A stretch of DNA of 64,000 bases from RHLJ01 sp965601955 (GTDB taxonomy: Bacteria; Bacteroidota; Rhodothermia; Balneolales; Balneolaceae). Every line of letters starts with the position of its first letter. The first letter of the stretch is position 1. The stretch is from the NCBI GenBank assembly GCA_965601955.1, contig OZ271855.1, positions 434,001 through 498,000 of the forward strand. The letters are read 5' to 3'. Shown here one piece after another: positions 31,354 to 40,138 of the stretch. The translations under genes were made by a program, and so were the position numbers. The notes under the pieces are model-generated. The model was not told where the DNA came from. It saw nothing but the letters and a program-made list of their open reading frames with translations, and did not search any database.

Positions 31354-32916
31354 TTAGTTTATAATATAATTCCTGGCCATTGCCTCATATTCCTTTACTT
31401 CCTGCTGAACCCAAGCCTCATCGAACCCAAACTCATCAGCAAGCATGCAACCAACTAACGGAGCTGCTTCCACAGAAGCTTCAGCATCCAATAATAATGC
31501 CCTGGTTCTGCGCGATAAAATATCATCAATAGTAACCGCAAGCTCGTTTCTGATTGCCCATACTACCTCCGCTTTGATATAGGGTAAATTAGGATGAATC
31601 TTTTCAGAAAGGCCTGGCTCTTCTTTAATCAACTTCTTAATCCCAACTATATCTGATCCATAGACATGTAGGTGGTCGCTCCGATCGACATTTTTCAACC
31701 ACCCATGGATATGGAGCTCTTCCGTTTTGCATGGCTTTTCCTGGAGCCCGGCTATCGTGACTGCCTGATCGATGGTATCCTCTGCCATCTTTCGATAGGT
31801 TGTCCATTTACCCCCGGTAATGGTTACTAATCCTGACTCTGACACCTGCAAATGATGGCTTCTGGAAATCTCTGACGTTGATGCAGCATCCGCTGGTTTT
31901 ACAAGTGGGCGAAGTCCGGCGAATACGCTTTTCACATCTGAGCGCATTGGGTCTTTTGAAAGATATTGCTTGGCATGCCTGAGGATGAATTCGATTTCTT
32001 CTTCAAGTGCAACAGGCTCAAGGCTAGGGTTTTCTATTGGAGTATCGGTCGTTCCTACCAACGCCTTTCCATGCCAGGGAACCGCAAACAATACCCTTCC
32101 ATCATCCGTGTGGGGAACCATAATGGCGGCATCACCAGGCAGAAACTCTTTGTCTAACACCAGGTGAACACCTTGCGCGCATTGAATTATTTTCTGGTGG
32201 TTTTTTTCATCCATCTCCAGAATATCATCAGTAAATATTCCTGTGGCGTTTATGACTACATGGGCTCTAATCTCGTGTGCATCTCCATTCAACATGTCTC
32301 TAACCTGGACTCCATGCACTAGTCCCTCTGCTGTTTTTTGAAGCCCGGTTACTTTCATGTAGTTCAAAACAGTAGCGCCATTATCAACTGCCGTTTGTGC
32401 CAAATTTATAGCTAAACGAGAATCATCAAATTGTCCATCATAATAAATAGTGCCCCCCAATAACCCCTCTTCTTCCAGAGTTGGAATTTTCTCCATCACC
32501 TCTTCTTTTGAAAGAGACCGTGACTTTTTGATTCCCAATTTCCCAGCCAACATATCATATACTTTTAAGCCCACTCCATAGAACGGGCCACTCCACCATT
32601 TATAGCCAGGAACGATGAAGGATTGATGACTCACAAGATGAGGAGCATTTTGGATAAGTAATCCCCGTTCTTTAAGGGCCTCAATCACTAAAGAAACATC
32701 GCCCTGCTGCAAATATCGAACCCCTCCATGAACCAGCTTTGTGCTCCTGCTGGATGTTCCTTTTGAGAAATCATGCATATCCAACAGAAGTGTTTTGTAA
32801 CCACGTGATGCCGCATCGACCGCACATCCCAGGCCTGTCGCCCCTCCTCCAATGATGAGGATATCCCAGTAATCGTTAAATTTGTTGAGGTTTTGTATGA
32901 ATTGGTTTCGGTTCAT
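31354..32916 (-). CDS. glpD: Glycerol-3-phosphate dehydrogenase
   Basis: A 520-residue FAD enzyme that oxidises glycerol 3-phosphate to dihydroxyacetone phosphate and passes electrons to the quinone pool at the membrane. The FAD loop DILIIGGGATGLGCAVDAASRG and the substrate region GTSSRSTKLVHGGVRYL, VPWHGKALVGTTDTP and ITGGKWTTYRKMAEDTID are intact, with a C-terminal helical DAO_C domain (VVWAIRNELAVTIDDILSRRTRALLLD). It lies 12 bases after glpK. Confidence 0.94.
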   Translation of the reverse strand: MNRNQFIQNLNKFNDYWDILIIGGGATGLGCAVDAASRGYKTLLLDMHDFSKGTSSRSTKLVHGGVRYLQQGDVSLVIEALKERGLLIQNAPHLVSHQSFIVPGYKWWSGPFYGVGLKVYDMLAGKLGIKKSRSLSKEEVMEKIPTLEEEGLLGGTIYYDGQFDDSRLAINLAQTAVDNGATVLNYMKVTGLQKTAEGLVHGVQVRDMLNGDAHEIRAHVVINATGIFTDDILEMDEKNHQKIIQCAQGVHLVLDKEFLPGDAAIMVPHTDDGRVLFAVPWHGKALVGTTDTPIENPSLEPVALEEEIEFILRHAKQYLSKDPMRSDVKSVFAGLRPLVKPADAASTSEISRSHHLQVSESGLVTITGGKWTTYRKMAEDTIDQAVTIAGLQEKPCKTEELHIHGWLKNVDRSDHLHVYGSDIVGIKKLIKEEPGLSEKIHPNLPYIKAEVVWAIRNELAVTIDDILSRRTRALLLDAEASVEAAPLVGCMLADEFGFDEAWVQQEVKEYEAMARNYIIN

Positions 32917-32928
32917 TTTGTTCTTATG

Positions 32929-34419
32929 TCAGACCCACCCCTTACTTTTTTCCACGGCTTTATTCCATTTAGATAGCAGGCTTTGCACCTGATCAACTCC
33001 CATCAACGGTTCAAATCGCTTTTCCTCCTGCCATTGTTTTCCAATTTCATCTGTGTCTTTCCAAAACCCAACCGCAAGCCCTGCCAGGTATGCAGCGCCG
33101 AGCGCTGTAGTCTCCAGGATCTTTGGACGAACAATGGGAATTTGTAAAATATCTGACTGAAATTGCATTAGCGTATTATTAACTGTTGCCCCACCATCCA
33201 CTCGCAGTTCCTGGATATCAATGCCTGAATCGGCTTCCATAGCATCTAACACATCTTTTACCTGGAAAGCTATTCCCTCTAATGCAGCCCGTGCTATATG
33301 GCCCGCTGTTGATCCCCGGGTTAATCCAAACAAAGAGCCTCGGGCACGTTGGTCCCAATGTGGAGCCCCTAAGCCGGCAAATGCAGGCACAAGATATACC
33401 CCTCCGTTATCCTCTTCTGAAAGAGCTAGTTTTTCTATTTCCGAAGAAGACTTGATAATTCCCAGTCCATCCCGGAGCCATTGAACAACAGCACCAGCTA
33501 TAAATATACTTCCCTCAAGTGCATAGATTACTTCATTATTGAGTTTATACCCTATGGTGGTGAGCAGGCTATTTTTAGATTCAATGGCTTCTTTTCCAGT
33601 ATTGAACATGATAAATGAGCCTGTACCATAAGTATTCTTCAACATACCTGGTTGTGTACACATTTGGCCAAACATGGCAGCCTGCTGATCTCCCGCAATC
33701 CCCGCTATCGGTACTTCGTGAGCAAAAATGGTTGTTTTGGAGTGGCAATAGATTTCACTAGAAGATTTTACTTCCGGAAGCATACTTTCCGGGATTCCCA
33801 TCAACTGGAGTAATTCATCATCCCACTTTCCCTGACGAATGTTATAAAGCATTGTACGCGATGCGTTAGTGGCGTCTGTAACATGTGTGTCTCCCTTTGT
33901 AAGATTCCACACTAACCACGAATCAATGGTTCCAAAAGCAAGTTTTCCCTGTTCCGCTTTTGCTCTGGCCCCGTCCACATTTTCTAAAATCCATCTTACT
34001 TTAGTGCCAGAAAAATAGCTGTCTATTATTAGGCCCGTCTTCTCTTTTATCTTTTCTCCCCAACCTTCCGCTTTTAGTTGATCGCAATAATCAGAGGTTC
34101 TGCGATCCTGCCAAACAATGGCATTATAAACCGGCTCTCCTGTTTCCCTCTCCCATACAACCGTGGTTTCTCTTTGGTTGGTTATTCCTATTGCAGCTAT
34201 ATTCTTTCCATTTGCGCCACATTCTACAATAGCTTCTGCTATTACTCCTGCCTGTGTTTTCCATATCTCCTTTGGATTGTGTTCAACCCATCCTTCATTC
34301 GGAAAATGCTGCCTGAATTCCTTTTGGGCTACCGCCCTGATTTCTCCGTCATGATCAAAGACAATAGCCCGGGAACTGGTTGTTCCCTGGTCGATTGCTA
34401 GTACAAATTGTTTCTCCAT
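32929..34419 (-). CDS. glpK: Glycerol kinase
   Basis: A 496-residue FGGY kinase that phosphorylates glycerol. Motifs include LAIDQGTTSSRAIVFD, NQRETTVVWERETGEPVYNAIVWQDRRT, DSYFSGTKVRWILENV, and GDQQAAMFGQ; the second FGGY signature region ALEGSIFIAGAVVQWLRDGLGI is intact. First gene of glpK-glpD-glpF. No regulatory gene (glpR) is present in the window. Confidence 0.95.
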   Translation of the reverse strand: MEKQFVLAIDQGTTSSRAIVFDHDGEIRAVAQKEFRQHFPNEGWVEHNPKEIWKTQAGVIAEAIVECGANGKNIAAIGITNQRETTVVWERETGEPVYNAIVWQDRRTSDYCDQLKAEGWGEKIKEKTGLIIDSYFSGTKVRWILENVDGARAKAEQGKLAFGTIDSWLVWNLTKGDTHVTDATNASRTMLYNIRQGKWDDELLQLMGIPESMLPEVKSSSEIYCHSKTTIFAHEVPIAGIAGDQQAAMFGQMCTQPGMLKNTYGTGSFIMFNTGKEAIESKNSLLTTIGYKLNNEVIYALEGSIFIAGAVVQWLRDGLGIIKSSSEIEKLALSEEDNGGVYLVPAFAGLGAPHWDQRARGSLFGLTRGSTAGHIARAALEGIAFQVKDVLDAMEADSGIDIQELRVDGGATVNNTLMQFQSDILQIPIVRPKILETTALGAAYLAGLAVGFWKDTDEIGKQWQEEKRFEPLMGVDQVQSLLSKWNKAVEKSKGWV

Positions 34420-34515
34420 ACTGACTCCTTTTTTCCTGCTGAATATGTTCTAAAAAGTTGGGAAAAGGAAATGCTTCAGGTACATTCAGTGCGATTTCTA
34501 ATTCACTCACAGTCT

Positions 34516-36423
34516 ATGACTAAATTTGGTTTCCTTCTCATCGTTATGCTGCTCTCTTCCTCTTCTTTTGCCCAGGATCTTAGGCTTCCAAGAATCTTCT
34601 CTGACCATATGGTACTCCAACGCGATGTTGAAATCCGTTTTTGGGGATGGGGTACGCCCGGAGATATTACAACCATTTCTATTGGTGAAACAGAAGCAGA
34701 AACGGTTGTTAATAGGGATGGATATTGGGAAGCTTATTTCCCGAAACAAAAAGCTGGGGGACCATTTACTGTAACGGTTTCATCTTCAAATGATGAGCTG
34801 ACTATTGATGATATATACTTCGGGGATGTCTGGATTGCAGGAGGACAATCCAATATGGAATGGCAGGTTGGCGCCAATATTGACAATATGGAAGCCGAAA
34901 TAGCTGATTCTGATTATCCTGAAATCCGTTTTTTCAGGGTAGAAAAGAAAATCTCTCCTTTCCCACTTAAAGACCTTGATTCCGGCGATTGGAAGCCAGC
35001 AAATAGTGAGACCGTGAAAAATTTCTCAGCGGTGGCATGGTTTTTTGCTAAAAGAAATCATTTTGAACAAGGTGTTCCAGTCGGAATTATTGATAACAAC
35101 TGGGGAGGAACTCCTGCTCAGTCATGGGCCCCGGCGCAGCGTCTTCTTTCTGTTCCTGGTTATGAAGAATCATCCGCGAAAGTCCTGGATCCTTCTATTA
35201 ACTGGGAGAATAAGTTCGAGGAGAACGACCAAAATAATATTATCAAATATCAGCGTGTTGAAGACCTCACAGAGTTTTTATCCTTTGGGGTACATACGAT
35301 GGAAGCCGATGACTCAGACTGGGAAGAAGTCACTCTTCCCAACGAACAGCCTTTTCATGAATTCGTTTGGCTAAGAAAAACATTTGATGTAGATCAAATT
35401 GCAGATGCCCGGCTCTCACTTGGTAATCCCGGGAAATTTACGGTTGTATTACTCAATGGGGAAAGGATTTACAATAAAGGTTGGCAGGACGATCCTGAAA
35501 TTACAGAGATAGATAAGTCACTTATCCGAAAAGGTAAAAACCTCATTGCCATTCGTACTGTTGAAGACTGGGATAACAGGGTTTTTATTGGAAAGAGGGA
35601 TGAGTTTTGGATAGAAGTAGGTAATGAAAGAACAAACCTTGAGGGGAGCTGGAAGTTTTCCAATACTATTGAACCTCCTCTACCTGAAGCAACCCGGTAC
35701 GAACATGAGCCCGGTATGCTTTTTAACTCTATGATTAATCCTGTGGCTGGCTACTCTTTAAAAGGGGCTATCTGGTACCAGGGAGAGAGTAATGTAGGAG
35801 CCTATCAATATTACAATGTGTTATTCGAATCAATGATTGAAGAATGGAGGGTTGCCTGGAATCAAGGTGATTTCCCTTTTCTTTTCGCTCAGCTCGCAAA
35901 TTTTCAGAATAAGCAGGATAAACCTTACGACTCCTATTGGGCAAGACTAAGAGAAAGCCAAACCCAGACACTAAGCCTTTCCAATACGGGAATGGCAACC
36001 ATTATTGATATTGGAGATGCTGAAGATATCCACCCTCGAAACAAACAGGACGTAGGTTATCGATTATGGAAATCCGCAAAGAAAGTAGCTTTTGGCAAAA
36101 ACGTTGTACACTCCGGTCCCATGTACAAAGGACATATCACTAATGGATCAAATATTGAACTAAGCTTTGATTTTATTGGGGAAGGCTTTGTGTTACAAGG
36201 AGCAGACAAGCCACTTGGTTTCGAAATTGCAGGAGAGGATAAAACCTTTTACTGGGCCGATGCCAAAATTGAAGAAAATAAAATCGTGGTTTCATCCGAA
36301 TTGGTATCTAATCCTGTTGCTGTTCGCTATGCCTGGGCAGATAATCCAGATGTATCCTTATATAATTCAGAGGGACTGCCAGCTGTTCCGTTCCGGACGG
36401 ATAATTGGAAACTTAAATATTAG
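34516..36423 (+). CDS. Sialate O-acetylesterase-like secreted esterase
   Basis: A 635-residue SGNH-hydrolase of the sialate O-acetylesterase family. It starts with a signal peptide (MTKFGFLLIVMLLSSSSFAQ) followed by the family opening LRLPRIFSDHMVLQRD. Catalytic Ser is in WIAGGQSNMEW; the GxxNxxG-type block is WYQGESNVGAYQYYNVLFESMIEEWR, and the Asp-His pair is in DAEDIHPRNK. A beta-sandwich domain is inserted in the middle (about 260-390). It should remove acetyl groups from sialic acid or other glycans outside the cell. The frame is open upstream into glpK, but the ATG before the signal peptide is the better start. Confidence 0.88.
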   Translation: MTKFGFLLIVMLLSSSSFAQDLRLPRIFSDHMVLQRDVEIRFWGWGTPGDITTISIGETEAETVVNRDGYWEAYFPKQKAGGPFTVTVSSSNDELTIDDIYFGDVWIAGGQSNMEWQVGANIDNMEAEIADSDYPEIRFFRVEKKISPFPLKDLDSGDWKPANSETVKNFSAVAWFFAKRNHFEQGVPVGIIDNNWGGTPAQSWAPAQRLLSVPGYEESSAKVLDPSINWENKFEENDQNNIIKYQRVEDLTEFLSFGVHTMEADDSDWEEVTLPNEQPFHEFVWLRKTFDVDQIADARLSLGNPGKFTVVLLNGERIYNKGWQDDPEITEIDKSLIRKGKNLIAIRTVEDWDNRVFIGKRDEFWIEVGNERTNLEGSWKFSNTIEPPLPEATRYEHEPGMLFNSMINPVAGYSLKGAIWYQGESNVGAYQYYNVLFESMIEEWRVAWNQGDFPFLFAQLANFQNKQDKPYDSYWARLRESQTQTLSLSNTGMATIIDIGDAEDIHPRNKQDVGYRLWKSAKKVAFGKNVVHSGPMYKGHITNGSNIELSFDFIGEGFVLQGADKPLGFEIAGEDKTFYWADAKIEENKIVVSSELVSNPVAVRYAWADNPDVSLYNSEGLPAVPFRTDNWKLKY

Positions 36424-37282
36424 ATGAGCTCATAGCTTTTTCAAATGCAGCCAATCCTGCCTGATAAATCTCCTTGGCTTTAAAAAAATCGAAGGTAGAA
36501 CAAAGGTTTCGGGGAAGTTGTACTAATATATCTGGCTTATACTTATCCAACATCAGCTCCTTCAAACGATCTTGAGTGTAACTGAAGGTATTATCCATAA
36601 GCTCTACTAAAGAAAAGGAGTCTTCCTCTTTTTCCTTTTTACTCTTTTCGAGCATCGTATCCGGAATTAGCTGCTCATACCATTTTGGCTCTTCCTTTTC
36701 TTCATATATGATAGCAGCTCTGGGGGTTGGTTTTCCGTTTAGATCGACTGCTACTACCAGGGCATCTTCTCTTTTTGAAACCAGGTTTACAGGAACCGGA
36801 TTTAATACCCCACCATCTACTAAAACATTTCCATCCTGAACTACCGGAGTAAATACACCAGGAATAGATACTGATGCTCTAAGTGCTTTAAATAATTTTC
36901 CCGATTTAAAGTGAATTTCACTGTTTGTCTTCATTTCGGTTGCTACCGCGGTAAATGGAATCTTAAAATCCTCAATACTTACATCTCCGATAAGTTCTAT
37001 ATGCTTATCAAAAACTTTTTCTCCTTTTAGAAATCCTGTTTTGGTAAAGGTGAAATCGAGAAGATCCAACACTTCAGACCTGTTGAGCGAAAACATCCAT
37101 TGCTTATACTTCGCATGGTGACCCGCAGCATACATTCCCCCAACTACTGCCCCCATCGAACATCCAATCACTTCTATAATTTCATAACCATTCTTTTCGA
37201 GTCCATCTATAACAGCCATATGGGCAATTCCTCTTGCCCCTCCGCTCCCCAGTACTAATTGGATTTTTTTCTTATTAGTCAT
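36413..37282 (-). CDS. Patatin-like phospholipase
   Basis: A 289-residue patatin-fold lipid hydrolase. The oxyanion motif LGSGGARGIAH, nucleophile GCSMG and catalytic DGG in VDGGVLNPVPV are present, so it should be active on acyl lipids. The region after about residue 195 is charged (KSKKEKEEDSFS). The ATG at 37282, directly after AGGAGAGGA, is preferred over an upstream in-frame start at 37327. It converges on the esterase gene with an 11-base overlap. Confidence 0.88.
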   Translation of the reverse strand: MTNKKKIQLVLGSGGARGIAHMAVIDGLEKNGYEIIEVIGCSMGAVVGGMYAAGHHAKYKQWMFSLNRSEVLDLLDFTFTKTGFLKGEKVFDKHIELIGDVSIEDFKIPFTAVATEMKTNSEIHFKSGKLFKALRASVSIPGVFTPVVQDGNVLVDGGVLNPVPVNLVSKREDALVVAVDLNGKPTPRAAIIYEEKEEPKWYEQLIPDTMLEKSKKEKEEDSFSLVELMDNTFSYTQDRLKELMLDKYKPDILVQLPRNLCSTFDFFKAKEIYQAGLAAFEKAMSSSNI

Positions 37283-37297
37283 TCCTCTCCTTTTAAA

Positions 37298-37325
37298 GTC
37301 ATCCTGAGGCTTCTGCCGAAGGATC
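37298..37325 (+). repeat. REP-like hairpin unit upstream of the GIY-YIG gene
   Basis: A 28-base unit GTCATCCTGAG-N8-CGAAGGATC, foldable as ATCCT-GA-GGC-loop-GCC-GA-AGGAT. It lies in the gap between the divergent patatin and GIY-YIG genes. Confidence 0.75.
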
Positions 37326-37370
37326 ATAAGTTCTTTGTAAGTACATCACTTTATTTTGGTCTTAATATAC

Positions 37371-37709
37371 ATGAGACAATACTATACTTATATAATCACT
37401 AACTACTCCAAAACCGTTTTATATACTGGTATGACAAATAACCTGGAAAATAGGTTGTTATACCACTACAGGAATAGAGGAACAGCAAACTCATACGCTT
37501 CCAAATATTCTTGCTTTTACCTGGTTTGGTATGATTCTTTTTCTAACGCTAGTGAAGCTATACAATCAGAGAAATACATTAAAGGGAAAACACGCGGCTG
37601 GAAAGAAAATTTGATTAACGAGTTTAATCCTGGCTGGAGATTTATGAATGAGGAGGTTTTTGGTTATTGGCCACCAAAACAAGAGTTGCTGGATTCTTTG
37701 ATTGGTTGA
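37371..37709 (+). CDS. GIY-YIG nuclease-domain protein
   Basis: A 112-residue protein of the short GIY-YIG family (UPF0213/YhbQ-like). Motifs are YYTYIITNYSKTVLYTGMT (GIY-YIG), the Arg in NNLENRLLYHY, and Glu in SEAIQSEKYIKGKTRGWKENLI, which would complete the nuclease active site. The ATG at 37371 begins just before the motif; an upstream TTG is less likely. It is bracketed by REP-like hairpin units, one upstream and two downstream in inverted orientation; its stop codon overlaps the first downstream unit. Such genes resemble mobile or domesticated nucleases; function in the cell is not known. Confidence 0.88.
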   Translation: MRQYYTYIITNYSKTVLYTGMTNNLENRLLYHYRNRGTANSYASKYSCFYLVWYDSFSNASEAIQSEKYIKGKTRGWKENLINEFNPGWRFMNEEVFGYWPPKQELLDSLIG

Positions 37710-37772
37710 TTCTTCGCAGGTATGCTCAGAATGACCTTGTTATTGTCATCCTGAGGATACTGCCGAAGGATC
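37708..37772. repeat. Inverted pair of REP-like units after the GIY-YIG gene
   Basis: A minus-strand 28-base unit (37708-37735) and a plus-strand unit (37745-37772) face each other with a nine-base gap. The first folds as ATTCT-GA-GCA-loop-TGC-GA-AGAAT, where both stem parts differ from the other copies by paired, compensating changes. Its start overlaps the TGA of the GIY-YIG gene. Confidence 0.75.
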
Positions 37773-37784
37773 AGCGATTTTTGA

Positions 37785-38672
37785 TTAGATACTCCTTAAA
37801 ATAGCTTCCTTCACTCCTATCAAGCTTTCAACCTCATTAAAATGATCAATTCCTTCTCCGAGAACAAATAATGGAACTGTATTTCTGGTATGAGTTCTTA
37901 CTGAAAGATCTTCCAGGTTTCCATGATCACTTGTTATAACCAGAGTATCTTTACTTTTTTTATTAGCTATGATATGGAGTAAAAATTGATCCAAAGTCCT
38001 CAACACATTCCTTGAATCTTCCAGGCTTTTATTATGGCCTGCTTTATCGGTTAAATAGTATTCATAAAAGACTAAATCATAATCCTTAACCATATTCAAT
38101 AAACGTTGGGCAGCTTCAGTAGTATTAATCTTTGGAATATCAATTCCCAGTCGCTCCCTCCATGCATTTTGAACAATTTCAGCGGTTATTGCTTCACCTT
38201 TAAGAACCTCATCCGTCGAGTTAAGTTTTATCCCAGCACTTTTCACCATTAATGTCGAACAGCTCCATCGATTTCTTTTTTCTGAATGTTCAAAGAATAT
38301 GGGTGGGTAGGCATTCATAAAATAAGGTCTCTTCCCTACTCCTTTAATCGCATGAAAAATGCTCTGTTCTCTTAGTAAATGTTTGATACCAGTATGAGGG
38401 TATGGACCAAAATGCTTACCAATTATTTCAGAAGCATTCTCCCCGGTAAACAAGGTTGTTTGACCCGTTCCGCTTTGAGGAAGTCCCTCAATACCAAGGT
38501 TTGCATCAATAGGCTTATAGATTTGGCCAGTTGATAAAACCGGCTCTCCAGTTATAGTAAAATTCCCATTTGATAATGCTTCAAAGCTCTCATAGTTATC
38601 TACAAAAAAAGGATTCTCTTCTGATGCATTTCCAATTCCAACCCCATCAATAAAAATGAAAATAACAGCCAA
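37785..38672 (-). CDS. Alkaline-phosphatase-superfamily metalloenzyme
   Basis: A 295-residue protein of the phosphopentomutase / phosphoglycerate mutase branch. Metal ligands appear in FIDGVGIG, the phosphorylated Thr in SGTGQTTLFTGENA, and TSDHGNLED and HTRNTVPLF near the C terminus. Exact substrate cannot be told from the sequence; the cap domain (about 85-200) is unlike DeoB, which is longer. It ends two bases from dtd in the same direction, so the two are probably co-transcribed. Confidence 0.75.
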   Translation of the reverse strand: MAVIFIFIDGVGIGNASEENPFFVDNYESFEALSNGNFTITGEPVLSTGQIYKPIDANLGIEGLPQSGTGQTTLFTGENASEIIGKHFGPYPHTGIKHLLREQSIFHAIKGVGKRPYFMNAYPPIFFEHSEKRNRWSCSTLMVKSAGIKLNSTDEVLKGEAITAEIVQNAWRERLGIDIPKINTTEAAQRLLNMVKDYDLVFYEYYLTDKAGHNKSLEDSRNVLRTLDQFLLHIIANKKSKDTLVITSDHGNLEDLSVRTHTRNTVPLFVLGEGIDHFNEVESLIGVKEAILRSI

Positions 38673-38673
38673 A

Positions 38674-39114
38674 CTACTTCTCCAAAACTAGAGTTACCGG
38701 TCCATCATTTATCAAAGAAACATCCATCATCGCTCCAAATTCCCCGGTTTGAATATCCAAAGAAGAGTGATACTTAAAATATTGAACCATTTCTTCATAC
38801 ATTGGTTCTGCCTTTTCTGGTCGGGCCGCTTCAATAAAACTAGGCCTGGTTCCTTTTTTCACATCTCCATAAAGAGTGAACTGGGAAACTACCAGGATAC
38901 CTCCTTCTACATCAGATATCGATCTGTTCATTTTTCCCTCTTCATCCTCAAAAATTCGAAGCTTAAGTATTTTGTCACACATCCACTTCATCTGTTCTTC
39001 AGTATCATCCTGATGAATACCAACCAGCAGTAATAACCCTTTATCTATAGCTCCAGTAACTCTTTCATCAATAGTTACCGAAGCCGACTTCACGCGCTGA
39101 ACAACAACTTTCAT
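38674..39114 (-). CDS. dtd: D-aminoacyl-tRNA deacylase
   Basis: A 146-residue Dtd that frees tRNA from D-amino acids. It starts MKVVVQRVKSASVTIDERVTGAIDKGLLLLVGI, and has the active-site SQFTLYGDVKKGTRPSF and the Gly-Pro pair in NDGPVTLVLE. It is the first gene on the left of the DnaA-box-rich gap at 39.1-39.5 kb. Confidence 0.94.
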   Translation of the reverse strand: MKVVVQRVKSASVTIDERVTGAIDKGLLLLVGIHQDDTEEQMKWMCDKILKLRIFEDEEGKMNRSISDVEGGILVVSQFTLYGDVKKGTRPSFIEAARPEKAEPMYEEMVQYFKYHSSLDIQTGEFGAMMDVSLINDGPVTLVLEK

Positions 39115-39500
39115 TCTCGTCTTTTATGTGGATTAATATGTGGATAGCGATTTCATAACATTGGGATAACATAAATCCCTTCGAATTATAAACAAGTTTC
39201 CACAAAGCGGCGACTCTATTCACAACTCAAAAGAATAACTTTTCATGTTAATTGAATATTGAAGCATTTAATGTATGATGTTTGTGCAACTGTGGAGAAC
39301 TAAAAGCAACTGCTTATAAAGCATTAAAAATATTAATCATTTTCTCCACATCACTATCCACAAAGAATTGTCAAGCATTGTTGGAAAAAAAGAAAAGTTT
39401 GTTTTCAACATTTCCACACGAACTACAAATAACTATTAAATATTTAAATCTAATTTTATTTGTCTTCTAGAGTGTGGAAAAGAATTAGAAAATGAAATCC
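39115..39500. other. Candidate replication origin (DnaA-box cluster)
   Basis: This 437-base gap between divergent dtd and the DinB-type gene contains no gene. It holds eight TGTGGA/TCCACA cores: 39127, 39139, 39199, 39291, 39345, 39357, 39413 and 39473. The best DnaA-box matches are TGTGGATTA, TGTGGATAG, TGTGGAGAA, CTATCCACA, TTCTCCACA and TGTGGAAAA, each one base off the consensus; CTATTCACA at 39216 adds a ninth. A run of nearly pure A/T at 39427-39460 could be the unwinding element. About 0.2 such cores would be expected by chance, so a DnaA-binding role is well supported; that it is the origin is inference. Confidence 0.6.
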
Positions 39501-39520
39501 ATTCACTTTATGAAAGATGG

Positions 39521-39528
39521 TATATTTG
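39521..39528 (+). promoter_or_regulatory. -7 element of the YfiT-like gene
   Basis: TATATTTG matches TAnnTTTG and lies 24 bases before the start codon. No matching TTG is present 19-21 bases upstream, so the promoter is only half supported. Confidence 0.4.
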
Positions 39529-39551
39529 TTTGAGCTAAATGAGGAAACTTA

Positions 39552-40073
39552 ATGGATAGAAGATACCCGATCGGAAATTTTGATTTGAATGCAGACTACA
39601 GCATGGCTGATGTTCCTGGTTTTATCGAGGAAATAAAGGCACTGCCAGGTAAAATCAAGAATGAAATTTATTATGCAGAGGTAGAACAACTAAACACTCC
39701 TTATAGGGAAGGAGGGTGGACGGTAAAGCAGGTAGTTCACCACATTGGTGACAGCCATTTAAATGCCCTAGTTCGATTTAAACTGGCTCTTACTGAAGAT
39801 AATCCTACCATCAAACCATATATAGAATCAGAGTGGGCAAAAACTGCAGATTATGTGAAACTCCCTCTCCAGGAAGCCATCGATTTTCTTGAGATCATCC
39901 ACAAAAAATTAGCACTTATTCTTGAAGATATGACCGAAGAAGATTTTTCAAGGACCTTTGTACATCCTGAGGGTGGCTATCCATCTGATCTATTGAGAAC
40001 GCTGGCCATGTATGTTTGGCATGGAAACCATCATTTAGCACATATCCGACTCGTAACAAATCCAACAATCTAA
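39552..40073 (+). CDS. YfiT/DinB-like metal-dependent transferase
   Basis: A 173-residue four-helix protein of the DinB/YfiT superfamily. It begins YPIGNFDLNADYSMADV and has the family block YREGGWTVKQVVHHIGDSHLNALVRFKLALTEDNPTIKPY; His in VVHH and in WHGNHHLAHI are the expected metal ligands. YfiT/BstA proteins transfer bacillithiol or act as metal-dependent hydrolases; the substrate here is not known. It begins a rightward run with purM. Confidence 0.85.
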   Translation: MDRRYPIGNFDLNADYSMADVPGFIEEIKALPGKIKNEIYYAEVEQLNTPYREGGWTVKQVVHHIGDSHLNALVRFKLALTEDNPTIKPYIESEWAKTADYVKLPLQEAIDFLEIIHKKLALILEDMTEEDFSRTFVHPEGGYPSDLLRTLAMYVWHGNHHLAHIRLVTNPTI

Positions 40074-40091
40074 TTTGCGGACCACAAAAAG

Positions 40092-40109
40092 TCCCCTCTT
40101 GGGAGGGGA
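40092..40109 (+). terminator. Short GC-rich hairpin between the YfiT-like gene and purM
   Basis: TCCCCTC (40092-40098) and GAGGGGA (40103-40109) form a 7-pair stem with loop TTGG. No T run follows, so it may be a repeat or attenuator rather than a true terminator. Confidence 0.4.
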
Positions 40110-40138
40110 TTTAGGGGTGGGTCAAACAATTAAAATTC

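Noticed and set aside
34408..34515. An upstream extension of the sialate esterase into glpK
   Set aside because: The extension overlaps the start of the divergent glpK gene and would bury the signal peptide.
37283..37327. An upstream start for the patatin gene
   Set aside because: The extension runs through the REP-like unit, and the ATG at 37282 has a strong AGGAGAGGA before it.
39282..39470. A 62-residue ORF inside the DnaA-box region
   Set aside because: AT-rich random frame with no ribosome site, no family likeness, and it crosses the DnaA boxes.
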